Positions 27,501 to 45,133 are shown, numbered from the stretch's first letter. The stretch: DNA of 64,000 nt from Euborellia annulipes (GCA_023213315.1 JAKCPI010002063.1:62001-126000), one strand, 5' to 3'. Numbers and translations: made by a program. The notes: generated from the sequence alone by a model not told the origin.

Positions 27501-30500
27501 TAAAGAACGTCTTGGCCACCGGCGACGTGGAGTGCTAGGTGATCCAAAAATTTCCGAGGCAAGATTTTCCGAAGATCGTGAACAAAGTAATTGACGGACA
27601 TCAACTGGTGAAAGGATGCGAGGTGAACTCCATGGGGATGCCTAGAATGGATTAAAGACAATTTCTATTTGGTGTAATTATAGTAATAGGAAAAGAAAAA
27701 CATTATTTGTCATAAGTTAATAGTGAGCTGAATTAGGCTTAAGGCACACCGAAGGTGTTTTGGTTAATCACCTAGGGATTCATACTAGAAATAAACCAGG
27801 GAGGGCATTGAATTTCCCCAGGTGGGCAAAACGCACTGGGTTTTTTTTTTGAATTTTCAATTAATAAAACCCACTGTTATTTGGATTTTAAAGTTTTAAA
27901 TTTCCCTCAATGGGTCTACATCCTCTCTGTCTGGCCAATCAGCGAGAGAACAGGCACATACACACAGAGACAGAAAGTCAGCGGCTAGCGCTTTATATAT
28001 TAGTATGATGATATGATTATATACTAACATCAAAGGCTAACAAGAATAAACAAAAATCCCAAAAAAAAACCGAAAACCCCAAGTTTACTGATCGGGCAGC
28101 GATTGCTTAATAATATGGAGGGGGAGTGGAGACCGCTTCTCTCCAAAATGATGAGGAAATTGGACAGGATCAGCAAGCAACTTGCAATTCAACCAGCGAG
28201 CGATTTTTCCTCTCCGGAGCACGATTTAGATCAGGATTGTTTGGGATAGTCAACCTTCGTTGGATGCCGGTATCCTTGAACAACTTGTCGAAAAGCTTGG
28301 CCACGTATTCGGTCCCGTTGTCTGATTGGACAAAGAAAAAATTCTGGCTGCATTTTTCTTCCAACTTTCATTCCTGATTAAAATTCTCTTTTAGTCTCCG
28401 ACTTTTGGTAATAATGTTTGATTAGAATGAGCATTGTAGAGTTGAGATAACAAATTTTACAACTATATCTCACCAACTTTAATTATTATTGCAGTTAAAG
28501 CAATGGACAACGCACTCACTCGGAAAGCATCACGTAACAGAGTGTGTGAGAAGTGACGGTTTTTGTATCCACGTAAAAGACAGGTGGCAAAAAAGTGATG
28601 ATATACTAAAAAAATTTTAAGGCTCGAAGATGTAGTCAAATTTCCTGAAATTGTACCAAATGCGGCTGCCATAAGGAAACCAGGTATAACTAGTCATTTT
28701 GCATCGTCACCAACATATCGGGGTCGTCTGAAAAGCACAGGAAGCGCTGAAGGTTTAGGCGTGATGATGTCGGGAAGACGTCCAGGATTACGAACACCGA
28801 ATATATGTTCAAACATGTTGCTGATTATATCAGAACCGCTAATTACAAACTTAAGACGTCTCGCCTCTCGAAAGCACGATGAAGTAACTTCATTGTTTAA
28901 AAACCGACAGCAGCAGCAAGAGTGCATTGCAGAAGAATTAAGTCCGATTTCCAGCAGCGATGAAGGCTTTTAAAATATTTTTATTAATTACACTGGCCGA
29001 CACGATTTTTCTAACAAAAGCTGAATAGCATATTGTAGTAGAATGAACCCATTTAAATCCGAAAATGGCTATAAAAAAGTTGTGGCAAGTAAGGTTTTTT
29101 GTTACTTTGAACAAACGATAACATGTAATATTTATTGAATTACAAGTTTTTTAGCCCTGTATATGTATGTCTATATATATTATATAGACTATGTTAATAA
29201 TTTATATTAAGGTGACATCTAAGAAAATAGCAAACATCCAAAAAATATTATTTGAAAGACTGTTATATTATTTTTTTCATTTTTAAGAGAGGTCACTTCT
29301 TTCTTCAAAAACCAACAGTATCACCATCATGGCATCATCGTCTTTGATGCCGAATTTCCATTGTTCTCATATCTTTGTGGAACCTTTTACCTTTCTAATC
29401 GCCCAAATTATTAGGAAAAAATGATAAATGAGAATGGAGAAAGTGAATTTTTAATGACATGTAGCAACCAAACTTTTGGTACGAGTCGAAAAGTTATTAA
29501 TTAACTAGTTTGCAGACATATTGTAGCCTAAAATTCTCCCTCTAATCCAAATTTCATCAAATTTGCACTAGAAACGTCCAAGTTATTCAAAACTCAAAAA
29601 TGGAGGGGGGATCATTTTAAGTTCATTAGTCTATCAGAATATTGCCATACGAGAAACTAATTTTCTTGTATGTCACTTCAGATTTTTTTTCTATTATAAT
29701 TTAATGAAAATAAAAAAGAATTTTAAATGGCACTAAAAAAGAAATCCATTAGATAAAATAGAGAAAAACCGGTTTTTACCGAGTTTCGAGAAAAACCGGT
29801 TTTTACCGAATTAGAGATTCGTTACCGCGTTTTCGGTAAAAAAAATTTACCGGTTTTTATCGGTAAACCGGTCTACTGTTCAGCCCTGCTATAAAGTATT
29901 TATAATTTATACTAATTTGTTGTTTAATTTATTAATTTTTGTGCAGTAAAATTACATTCCTAAAACTGTTGTGTAATAAAATTATATTGGTAATTCACTC
30001 AAGGATACGTATTTTAAACTTATTTTCTTTTTTTAAGGACAAATTAACACATATTTTCCCTATTTTTTTGCAACATAAAAATCCAGGCTCTGGTGATCAT
30101 ATAGGTCAAGTGCATCGAAAAATATTGCTCAATAAACTAAAATGGTTTCTTTCTCCATTCTCTGAAAATTTACACACCCCAGTTTCTTGCTAATATATTT
30201 ATGAGAAATAAAATATGACTAATAATAAAGAAGTTGAATTTTCAAACAATGAAATAATAATACAAACTATTTCTAATAATATAGAGAATGAAGAGAGTAA
30301 ACCTGAAGGCTTCGAGCGCCAGCATGAGGCACAGGATTTGACCCTCCTGTCTGAATAGCCATCACTGTATCAGCAAATAATCTCGCTCGTAAATTTAATT
30401 CACGAATTCTCTCTTGAACTGTGAGAGGACGGAGAAGTACGAGCCCACCAGAAGCTGAAGTATCAAAATCTCCTAATAAAACATCCGTTTGTGTTGTCTG

Positions 30501-31339
30501 TGACAGGCGGCGAAAATACAACCTATGCTCTTCATGGAAAGTACCTACAAAATTTGAAAATTTCTCAATTAATAAAGTTAATTATTGAAAATAAAAAGGA
30601 TAGGGATAATTTTTTAAAAACAATAAAAAAAGTTTTTGAAGATTGACTAAGACAGGGAAAATACGGTAAAATGGGGCAACTTTGGACAGGGGTACAACTT
30701 TGAACATTAGTACATACCATATGTTTGAATTTACAGCATTTTTTACTTAGATTTGGATCATATAGTAATTTCCTGTTGTATACAGGTTTAGTTCTACAGC
30801 ATGTCAAGGAATAACATTGAACAGACCAATTGTTTTAGCATAGAAATCAATGTTATGTCCAATGATACCCCGTTTTAGGCTTAACTTTGGACAGTAACAT
30901 TTTCTCTGTAAAAATATGCTGTAAACATGTTCAGTGATATTGTGAGAATAAATGTTTTGTTGTATTATACATTATAATGATGCTGTTTACTTTTGACTAA
31001 TATAATTCTCCAAAGTTGCCCGATTTTATGGTAATCTAATTTAATTAAAAATTCTCATTTATAGACAAATATTACCATTTATTATTTTTAAAAAGTGTGA
31101 GAAGAATAATCATTAATGAAATATGAATTTTGCCAGTGCTAATAGTCATAGAAAAGATACTGACAGATATGAATAATAAAGGGGTAATAAATAAATAAGG
31201 TACCTTCTGTGTCCCTGCGAGCCCCCAATTTCCTGCAAAATGCGGTGCGAACGACGGAATACCCAACGTAGGCGAATCCAGCAAAAATAGCTGAGCATAG
31301 GGCAACTTTATTGACCGTTTTATCTCCTGATGTTGACAT
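24592..31339 (-). CDS. ARMC10: Armadillo repeat protein 10, six exons
   Basis: ARMC10 and its mammalian ARMCX relatives are outer mitochondrial membrane proteins linked to mitochondrial dynamics. Exons in transcript order: 31339-31204, 30544-30303, 27641-27364, 27171-26670, 25948-25785, 24721-24592. Introns are GT-AG and phases agree, giving 483 aa with a TGA stop. An N-terminal hydrophobic segment (about residues 11-30, VALCSAIFAGFAYVGYSVV) fits a membrane anchor. An Arg/Glu-rich low-complexity stretch (about 150-215) is followed by the ARM domain (about 220-430, with LISIGNCATF, RSLGNLALN, LVNLSSNEDM and EDILLRVVTLLANL). It is longer than mammalian ARMC10 (about 340 aa) because of the linker. 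A TTTATT (AATAAA on the minus strand) lies near 24388. Its introns contain copia, MITE and palindrome debris. Confidence 0.9.
25013..25386. mobile_element. MITE with long inverted ends in ARMC10 intron 5
   Basis: Left end CAAGGAGTGTACGGCCTTCC and right end GGAAGGCCGTACACTTCCCTTG form an inverted repeat of about 60 bp, continuing into GCCGATTT and ATGTGTAGTACTT pieces. The interior is AT-rich and non-coding. Superfamily not assigned. Confidence 0.7.
28085..28364 (-). pseudogene. Copia-type integrase fragment
   Basis: Minus-strand reading: QSDNGTEYVAKLFDKLF, IPNNPDLNRAPERKNRSLVE, then further FWREAVSTP-like sequence after a stop. DNGTEY...N...ERKNRSLVE is the second-Asp to Glu segment of the copia integrase catalytic core. 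In-frame stops and lack of flanks show a dead, 5'- and 3'-truncated piece, inserted in ARMC10 intron 2. Confidence 0.8.
28503..28973 (+). pseudogene. Decayed unrecognised ORF in ARMC10 intron 2
   Basis: One plus frame is coherent for about 155 codons apart from stops at 28554 and near 28596. It includes MDNALTRKASRNRVCEK, then RFLYPRKRQVAKK, then LEDVVKFPEIVPN. From 28761 it is fully open (MMSGRRPGLRTPNICSNML, later RRLASRKHDEV) to a TAA after SPISSSDEGF. Codon use looks protein-like, with a CAG run. I do not recognise the family. A processed pseudogene or a transposon protein is possible. Confidence 0.4.
28985..29235 (+). repeat. Dispersed repeat G, copy 2
   Basis: Similar to 3336-3590 in the same orientation, from CACTGGCCGACACG to TGACATCTAAGAAAATAGCA. 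Confidence 0.65.
29755..29885. repeat. ACCGGTTTTT-rich element end
   Basis: Several copies of ACCGGTTTTTACCG and relatives, ending CAGCCCTGC. A related but diverged piece lies at 2225-2300. It may be the end of a hAT element (CAGGGCTG-type end), but only one end is visible. Confidence 0.45.
30662..31033. mobile_element. MITE, TACGGTAAAA ends, ARMC10 intron 1
   Basis: Left TACGGTAAAATGGGGCAACT and right AGTTGCCCGATTTTATGGTA are inverted copies over about 26 bp. Related GGGG and TTTGGACA motifs recur inside. Non-coding, about 370 bp. Confidence 0.65.
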
Positions 31340-34125
31340 TTTAACGAAATATCTACGACCTAAGAAATTAATCAATAATAATTAATGTCTGAGAGAAATT
31401 TAAAAAATATCAGTCTATAAACAGTTGTGTTTTGATTAAAATTTCCAAATAGAAATAAATTCTATCATGTGATGATGAAATTTCAAAAAAATATGACACT
31501 CCATTCAAACGTCAAATTGTCAATAAATAAATGAAATTTTATAATTCTTTTTTTAAATTGTGTTTAATTAATAAATAATTAGTGATTACAAACTTGGGAT
31601 TAGGGCCTAAAAGAATAAAAATTTAAATGTTTTAGTAAATTGTCAACTCTATGTACATTTTTTTATTTGACTTGCGCCTGGAGAGAAAAAAAAAGATAAA
31701 AACGCGCGAGTTTTAATTTATATTTTTATTAATAAAACATTTTTTTATATTATTATATAAATGTAAAATCCAATTATTTTTAAGTGTGTAATTTTTTTAT
31801 TACGTTAAAATATTATTTCAATAGTCCATTCTAAGAAGTGTATGTATATGATGAGATTACAGACGAGTAAATTATAGTTATTTACGCGTAAATTGCTCCC
31901 TTGTAAATAACTAGATCGTTGTAAATAGCTGTAAAAAAAAACCAAATGCCTGGAAAAACAGGTTAAAAGCTTTTATTTTATATTTTTTGTGTGTTTTAGA
32001 GCATTTACGATATTGTTTTCTTTTTATTTAATGAATAATATAATGAAAATGTTAATAAAATAATTAAAAAATCAAAAATTAAATATGGTAACCTAAACTA
32101 CAACTGTCATTTCATTTGTAAGTAAATATATATTTATTATTTTCTTTAATTAATTAATATCAGATAATTAAATTCAGTTTTCTTTTGGTTTCAGATAAGG
32201 AACTAAACATATGGAAAATTAATTTTAGAATATATAAGTCCCCAAAAGTGGAATCTGGTCTGGCAATCCTCCATTACTATATGAATCCTCAAGATTAAAA
32301 AAAAAATTCAAAGGTAATATTTGTTTTGGTTTCTAAAATATAACAAGAAGAATAGAAAAAGAAGGAAAAACTATACTATTTAATTTTATCTTAATTTCAA
32401 GAAGCATATATGGCTAATAAAGAAAAAACAAAATTTGGTATGAATATAAAATTATCTAAAAAAAGAAATATAAAATGTCAAATTAATAAGTATGAATATA
32501 CTGAACACAGATTAATGATATATATATATATATATACCAATAATCTGTGATACTGAATCTTGTTTTTGTTTGAATTTGATTTTCCTTTCTCGAGAGGTTC
32601 GCGCACATGCGTACCAGAGTTATTTACGTGAATTACAGTTATTTAAGAGATTTTTGTAAATAACTGCAAAATTGTGTAAATAACCCAACTCTGCTGGGCT
32701 TACGGGAACTTTTTCCGCCATTTTTCCTCCAAATTTTAGCGGTAATTCAAATTTTCCTTGAATCTCTATGGGATTTAAACATTTAATTTTACTTTTACAC
32801 AGTTACTCGTTCAGAGTATAATGAAATCATTTTAAAGGTTTCAATATATAATTTATTAAAAAATGAAGTTAGTGGCTGTTTTCATGGGTGTAGCCAGGGG
32901 AAGGCAGGGGGACCCCGAGACACGCACCTTATAGGCCTATAAGGAAAATAATTTAAACAAATAATTAATAATCTATGTATATATTAATTGCAACCCCCCT
33001 CCTCCTACGCCCATTAAAGAGGTATTTTATTTTTTCACCTTCTAATTGGCAAACCTCCACATTGTCTTTATAGGAAAATTGAAAAATATTAAAAATTAAA
33101 ACACATTAGTTTGAGCAATCTACTAGAACTATTATATTAAATCGATTTTATGTATTGATAAATAGGAAAAACAGCGAGACATCTTAAACCAATAGGAAAT
33201 ATGGAAAAGGGGGGGGGGGGAAGAATCTATCTAAAATATCATTTTTACACTTATTTATCTCTATCCCAAATTTTATTAAAATCGAATGAATTTTTATGAT
33301 CTCAGATGTAAAAAAAAAGACAAAATAAAATTATAATTTATTTTTATTTTTATTGGCCCGTATACTGGTAGGCCTACGGGCCTACCCGTACCCGTGCAAG
33401 GCTCTAACTGTGGCTTTCAAACAGTTTTAGGGGCAAAATGAGAATATACATTTTAAAGAGCATCTAAAAAATAATTGATTTATGAATTTTAATCAGAATC
33501 GTTAGAGCTGATTTTGAGAAAAACAAAAAAACTCTAAAAGAAATACATCAGTAAAGTACAATTTTTATCAAAAACTTCCCTTTGCATGCCAACTTAAATT
33601 TCAACTCTTTTTCGTTCTTGAAATATTTTGTTCACATTCACACGCGTAGACAAATCATTTCTCGGAACCCAATTTTTTATTTATACTTCAGGGGCCCCAA
33701 AATGTGTTTACATCAAAATCATCGAATTTCGATGCAATTGCAATACTTTCTTTTTCTTTCTATATATTACATATATAGGTAAGAGAAAGTAAAAATATTT
33801 GACACATTAATATAAGTTTTATCGATAAATAAATAATTTTTCTTTTAAAGGATAGAGTGAAAAAAAAATTAATTTTAATTTATTAACAATTAAATAATTA
33901 TTTAAAATTATATATAATTTTTATCTAAATAAGTTTTAATATTGTCTTTTAAGACTAGTTCATTAGAAAACTTAGTCATAAATTAATTAAGATATAAATT
34001 TATATTTTGATATTATCTATTCCATTATTTTAAAACCATTCAAATTTATATATACGAATATATAAAAATACAATCAGTCCTGAGAATCAATATGAAGTTT
34101 TTTTTTAGTATTCAAGAATAAATGC
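31340..34125. other. ARMC10-MTPN intergenic repeats
   Basis: No supported gene. It contains TTATTTAC-rich inverted pieces near 31858-31930 and 32615-32695, a CATGGGTGTAGCC ... CTACGCCCAT repeat (32886-33017) without a clear target duplication, a poly-G run near 33210 and a family D repeat (33404-33790). Confidence 0.5.
33404..33790 (+). repeat. Dispersed family D copy
   Basis: It has the family hallmarks: AAAGAGCATCTAAAAAATAA, then TTTAATCA(G)AATCG, and a terminal small palindrome (TTTCTTTCTATATATTA ... TAGGTAAGAGAAAGTA). Other copies lie near 20935-21420, 44715-45030, 47990-48180, 56145-56520, 58620-59010 and 63215-63630. Confidence 0.7.
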
Positions 34126-37001
34126 TTATTTGAGCAATAATTTAATCTCTTCTTTCTCTGCAGCATCCAAATAATTCGTACCAAGAGGTGTTTTACCATC
34201 CTTACTTGCTCCCTAAAAGAAATCATACAAAATATTTTGAAATTAATTATAATTTGAATTTAATTTCCATTTTTAGACCGGGCGCTGGAGGTAATAATCC
34301 GGATTTTGCCGGTCGAATTTTTTTTTTACCCACTCTCCTTTTAAATGTAAAAAAAAATCGATGGAGTACAGTGAGGGTCAATATCAAGTCCCACCCATGC
34401 GTTTTCTACTTGTGATTATTTCATTGTTTTTAAAAAAATATTATATATTTTTTAATGGAAACTTTCATGGTTCAAACCTATAAAAATTTCCAATAAAGAT
34501 TTTCATTTTCTTTTATAAAAACAATGAAATAATCACATGTAGAAAACGCATGGGTGGGACTTAATATTGACCCTCACTGTACATGCTATAAAGTCATTTT
34601 AATGTTTCTTTCACCCATAATTTATAGTTTATTCTAATGAAGAATGTAATTTTGTTCAATGAAATAAAAACAAAAAATCTGGTGTGACTGGTCGCACAGC
34701 ACAGAAAGTTGTTTTCTGTGATTGTCAATCCAGATTTTGGGACCCTTCCGCCAGGAAGGAAGTTCCTCACGTCTTTCTTCAACTCCGAATATAATTTAAT
34801 ATGAATATTGTTCCGCCGTCTTTTCGGTTATTTGACGAATTCTGCCAATTCACTCTACAGTAGGCCGAGTAAAAAAACCAAAAATGCAAGTAGGATAAAC
34901 CACACTGTTGTGCAAATGAAATTTTTTTCTGATACTGGCATAATTCCTGCTGATTCTTATGTAAAATGACCAAAAGAAAAATATGTGATTAACAAAAACC
35001 ACATATATTTATTGAAGAAACAAAAAAAAAAAAAAAAGAAGAAATGTATTTTCTTTATTGAGATAGCCTCCGGTTAACGTTTCGATCCTACAGCCTGATG
35101 ATGGTTCAGGTCCAAATCAAGAATCGAAACGTTAGACGTGGGCTGATCTCAATAAAGAAATTACATTGGCTGCATTTTCTTCTGTTTTTTTCTTTTTTCA
35201 ACTTAACTCTACAGCTATACATCCCCCTGTTACACATATATTTATATTTAAGGAAAAATTTACATTTGGTGAACCCATCATTACTTTCATAATTAGAATA
35301 AACTATAGATTATGACTGAAAAAATTATTTGAATGACTTCATAAAAAAATTGGACCAAAAAATGGCCTATTCTCCATTTTGCATACTCCTCTACCTCCAA
35401 CGCCTGAACTAATAATGAAATTTGCCCTAATATCTGACTGTTTCTAAGTCATCTAAAGACCTAAAGAAAAGAAACTTTTAGGATTTATATACAAGTTTGC
35501 TATTTGACTATATCTTAAGAAACCGGCACTGTTTTTAATTAATTTTACCTATTTTTGGACTTTGAAACTTTGTTTTAAAAAATTTTTGCATGTTTTAAAT
35601 ATTATTAAGAATAAACCCCCCCCCCCCCCCCCCCGAAAGTTCTTGCTTAATGCAAAACAGAAGGGTCGGTTAAGAAATTAAAACCCCTTTTGTGGGGACC
35701 CAGAGACACATCCTAGATGCGCCATTGATTGAGAGAAAATAAGTAGAAAAAAATTTATCAGAAAAACATTAAAATTGTGGAATTATTAAAAAAATAATAA
35801 TTTAAATGATAATATATATTATTAGACTGACTGTGAATATTAAATATACGGGTAGATGTATGGAATGGAGTCAGCCAAGAAAAAGTAAAAAACAAATTTA
35901 TACTTTTGACGTTTCGAGCGCTAGCCGCGCTCTTCCTCGGGACAGTCTAAGTGTCATTTGTTACAGATGGTAATTATTATCTAATGTAATATCAGGTAAT
36001 TATTGTCTATGGTAATAATTACCATCTGTAACAATTGGGACAGTCTAAGTGTTAATTAGACATGTTAGTCTACGGTAATAATTACCATATGTAACAATTA
36101 ATACTTAGACTGTCCCAATTGTTACAGATGGTAATTATTACCATAGACAATAATTACCTGATATTACATTAGATAATAATTACCATATGTAACAATTGAC
36201 ACTTAGACTGTCCCAATTGTTACAGATGGTAATTATTACCATTGACACTTAGACTGTCCCGAGGAAGAGCGTGACAAGCGCTCGAAACGTCAACAGTATA
36301 AATTTGTTTTTTACTTTTCCTTGGCTGACTCCAATCCATACATCTATATTAAATGTTATAAATTCAATTAAATTTAAAAAATAACTTAAAATTTAAATAA
36401 AACAATCTAATTAAATGTCAAATGTTACAGATGGTAATTATTCAAAAATTAAATTTTTGCATTATATACTTACTTCTTGTAAAAGTAATTTTACACAATC
36501 TGTGTGCCCTTCCCAAATGGCAGCTAATAATGCACTAATTCCATGTTTATCTTTTGCCTGTAACAAATAAAAATACTTAAGCCCCTCGGGGAATTCTCCA
36601 GATAAATAAAATTAATCTATATATGTGATTTTCATATTTCATTTATACAAGATAACTTTATTATTTATTATTTTGATTTTTATATAGTAGTGAATGGTTA
36701 GAATTTTTTTATAAAAAATTCCCGGCATATGTTTTGTACTCACATTAACATCGGCTCCTTTCGAGATTAAATATTGAATAACATCCTTTTGTCCGTAATC
36801 TGCGGCATAATGTATTGGACATCTTCCATCTATTTCTTTATTAATATCAATTTCCTAAAATATAAATCATTGTTATTAGGGAAATATGGTAGTATGACAT
36901 TAATAGTGATTATATTTTTTTTTTTATTTACCTTTTTTTTCTATAATATCTTTTACTTGATCCAAATCTCCATTTTTTATGCCCCAGACTAATTCACTCA
37001 T
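34126..37001 (-). CDS. MTPN: Myotrophin, four exons, 1-bp frame discrepancy
   Basis: Myotrophin (V-1) is a small ankyrin-repeat protein that binds actin capping protein. Exons in transcript order: 37001-36932, 36854-36744, 36557-36474, 34212-34126. Exon 1 reads MSELVWGIKNGDLDQVKDII; exon 2 holds IHYAADYGQKDVIQYL; exon 3 AKDKHGISALLAAIWEGH; exon 4 AAEKEEIKLLLK and a TAA stop. Together they make three to four ankyrin units and about 116 aa, the family length. Exons 2-4 join in phase 0. Exon 1 is 70 nt (23 codons plus one base) and ends in an eight-base homopolymer (plus strand T's, 36933-36940); as written, joining gives an early stop in exon 2. Seven bases would restore phase, so a sequence error is likely. 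The gene is divergent from RIOK2. Confidence 0.9.
34369..34579. mobile_element. Tc1/mariner-type MITE, family A copy 2
   Basis: TA on both sides (34367-34368, 34580-34581) and inverted ends CAGTGAGGGTCAATAT... and ...ATATTGACCCTCACTG. In an MTPN intron. Confidence 0.88.
34673..34739. mobile_element. Family C short MITE, copy 1 (diverged)
   Basis: AAAAATCTGGTGTGACTGG at one end and a decayed CAATCCAGATTTT at the other, with AGAAAGTTGTTTTCT in the middle. Better copies lie at 45623, 56540 and 62817. Confidence 0.55.
35000..35245. mobile_element. Palindrome P6, 13-bp target duplication
   Basis: CACATATATTTAT occurs at 35000-35012 and 35233-35245. Inside are a palindrome (about 35013-35201) with GGCTGCATTTTCTTC-type arms and a right-hand unpaired extension of about 30 bp (35202-35232) containing CTCTACAGCTATA. 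That is the reverse complement of the extension motif in P2 (TATAGCTGTAG). A hammerhead-like core lies at the apex. Confidence 0.82.
35095..35130 (+). ncRNA. Hammerhead-like core, P6
   Basis: CTGATGA (consensus), a longer and imperfect stem II region, then GAAACGTTA. The mirror GTTTCGAT lies at 35080. Confidence 0.5.
35911..35940 (-). ncRNA. Hammerhead-like core, P7 left arm
   Basis: CCGAGGA (one change from CTGANGA), a clear GAGCG/CGCTC hairpin, then GAAACGTC. Confidence 0.5.
36259..36288 (+). ncRNA. Hammerhead-like core, P7 right arm
   Basis: CCGAGGA, GAGCG/CGCTC hairpin with a changed loop, GAAACGTC. Stem II pairing is kept while the loop differs from its mirror copy. Confidence 0.5.
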
Positions 37002-38199
37002 GATAATTTAAATAAATAATATTTTGATATATTCTGAGGTTAAAGTTGATGATTTTCACTTCGTTAATGATACAAATCCAGAGATCTTACACCATCAAGA
37101 TGGGACAACTACAGAGAAAAATTGTTTATAAATTTATTGCCCTCTACATCTGCTTTTTGAAACAGTGCGCGCAAAAAATTTAAAGCAGAAAAAAATATAA
37201 CAACGCGTTACGTAACTGGTATTTTAGCGACTTTCCGGTACTTTGCGCGACAAAATTGTGACTTTTTGATAAAAGTGGCTACTTGAGCGTTACGTAACGT
37301 CTAGGCCCCCCTCCCCCCCCCTAGAAGTCCAGAAAAATGTTACGGCGCGCTACATGGGGGGAGGGGAGAGGAGAGGTCAAAAATCTTCAAAAATTGCGTT
37401 ACGTAATACTTGTACGCTCCCTAATAACAAAAAATATTTAATATTATTTATAGATAAGTTTGTTATTTTTTGTTTTTATGAATAATAGAATTTTTTTTGT
37501 AAAAATATAAACACTGCTAGTGCCCCTTTCTCTAATGCGCTCGCCCCCCCCCCCTCCTTTTCGTTCTTGAGTTACTTTGTTCACATACACACAGACTGAT
37601 TATGTTGGGAAAACCACTTTTTTGACTCAGGGACCTCAAAACATTCATCAAAATCTCGACAACGAATTTTTGACTTGAATCTTTAAAAATATCTAGGTAA
37701 GAGAAAGTAACAAAGCAAATTTTACCTCTCTATATCTCCTGAAACGTTCACTTTAGCGTAATTATGTACTAGACCATTTTTATTTGTAATGTAAAATAGT
37801 AAAATGTAGCCTAAGGCCTCTGATTACTTAAAACATCTTAAATGAATAAAATAAAATATATTTTTTAGCTTTTATTTTTATTCATTTAAGATTTTTTTAC
37901 ATAATCAGAGGCCTTAGGCTCAATTTTCTATTTTTTCTATTAACCTATAATATTAATATATATATATACACGGAAAAATAATTTTTAAAATAAAGCGCCT
38001 TGGCTAATTAAGGCAGTGGTGCGCCCTTCTGGCAGTTAGTTGAATTTTCGTGCCAAATACCAACATTCATTTGCATATCTATTTATCTATATCTCTGCCT
38101 TCAGGTGTCCTTGATTTCCTGATATCCTTATTTACCATGCAAAATATTAAACACATGTTTTAATTTTTAAGAGTGAGTTTTTAACGAAAACTAATAAAA
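37002..38199. promoter_or_regulatory. Divergent MTPN/RIOK2 intergenic region
   Basis: This 1.2-kb gap between two start codons facing away from each other must hold both promoters, but no clear TATA or initiator stands out. It is invaded by a GCGTTACGTAA-rich repeat with poly-C (about 37200-37425), a family D end (37555-37715) and a foldback (37795-37932). Confidence 0.45.
37795..37932. mobile_element. Foldback element
   Basis: AGCCTAAGGCCTCTGATTA and TAATCAGAGGCCTTAGGCT are perfect inverse copies, and CATCTTAAATGAATAAA continues the stem. About 138 bp, non-coding. Confidence 0.65.
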
Positions 38200-43844
<5,645 letters not shown>

Positions 43845-44231
43845 AAGTAAGCACTTTACAAATTCTCTACAAATGCAATTTTATATACACATCCAATAAT
43901 CAATAAATTTAATTAAATAGAAATGGATTTTTTTTTTTTACTGTTTAAGTTTATCTTCTTAAAGTTTTCCGAACTAGATACATTTACAAGTATCTCCTGA
44001 CTATCCGGGGTATCGGTGTGCAGTGGCGGTCCTACGGGAGGGGGGGGGCCACGAGGGCTATAGCCCCCTCCCCCTTCCCTAAAAGACCTTAACACTAGAT
44101 ATTTTGCTTTCTTAAAGAAATCAATTGAGTAAGAACTTTTTTTTATTTATTCTGAATTGTTTTTTTAACATTCAAATTTTAAATTTGAATTATTGATATA
44201 AATTTTATTAGAAATGAAAAATGATCACTAA

Positions 44232-44396
44232 GGGGCCGTCCACATATTACGTCAAAATTTTATAAATTCAACTTTGAATTGTTATGTCACACTTAGAGAA
44301 ACCCCCGAGTCTCCATGTCACAATTAGTAACGTTTTGGCCATACCCCCCCCCCCCCCCCCCTCCCCTAACGAGTTAAGTAATATGTGGACGACCCC
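44232..44396. mobile_element. PIF/Harbinger-like MITE
   Basis: Ends GGGGCCGTCCACATATTACG and TAATATGTGGACGACCCC are inverse copies, flanked by the 3-bp duplication TAA (44229-44231, 44397-44399), the length typical of PIF/Harbinger. A poly-C run lies inside. Confidence 0.7.
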
Positions 44397-45133
44397 TAAC
44401 TTGAAATCATTTAAAATTAAAGAAAATAGAATTAGAGAAAAGGATCATTCCTATTTCTTAAAAAGATAAATACAAAGTAAAGTAATATTTTATCTGTCAT
44501 TACAGAGAAAATATTACTTTTACTTTTTGTATTTATAAGAAAAATTTTTTTATTTTAAATAGGCTATTTTTTTTTATTACTTTAATGAAATTTGATTTTA
44601 TCATGTGTTTATATATTATATATATTTAAAGATAAAGATTTTTTCTTGTTTTTAAAATAATATATTGTTTCAATCCCCCCCAAGATGTCTCAATTTCAGC
44701 CCACCACACCACATTTCTGACATGATCGCAATACTTTCTCTCTCTATATATTTCATATATAGGGTAAGAGAAAGTATAAAAAAAGTCAAATGACATTCGT
44801 AGAGCCTACTTAAAGAAAAAGCTCGAACAAAAAACGGCGCTCCAGTTGAGCTTTGCCCCCCCCCTCCCTCAAAGGATAGTTACGCCGCTGTTAGGCACCC
44901 CACTAGGGGGGGATAAGCTTTTAATTAAAATCGGCCATAGAGTTCTAGTACTTTGCTGATGTACTTTTTCAGTTTTTTTCGATTTTTCTCAAAATTCGCT
45001 CCAAAGATTTTTATTAAAATTCAAAAATCAATTATTTTTTATTAGAGTGAGGTGAATAGCTGAGTAGATCTTGTAGTAAGGAAGAAAGAAAAGAGCGATT
45101 GAGATTTATTTCGTTTAATAATCCTTAGCCGAC

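Larger units (their letters stand above)
35837..36354. mobile_element. Palindrome P7 with paired hammerhead-like cores
   Basis: ATATTAAAT (9 bp) flanks the element. Outer arms (AGATGTATGGA, then GGAGTCAGCCAAG) mirror each other. Cores lie at 35911-35940 (minus) and 36259-36288 (plus). The centre is filled with four or more inverted and direct copies of a segment containing TACAGATGGTAATTATTACC, suggesting repeated template switching or recombination. Confidence 0.8.

Noticed and set aside
32886..33017. hAT MITE with CATGGGTGTAG ... CTACGCCCAT ends
   Set aside because: The ends look right, but no 8-bp flanking duplication could be found, so it was not called as an element with boundaries.
36000..36260. 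CRISPR-like regular repeats
   Set aside because: The TACAGATGGTAATTATTACC blocks alternate in orientation and are part of a palindromic retroelement in a eukaryotic genome; there are no unique spacers of constant length.
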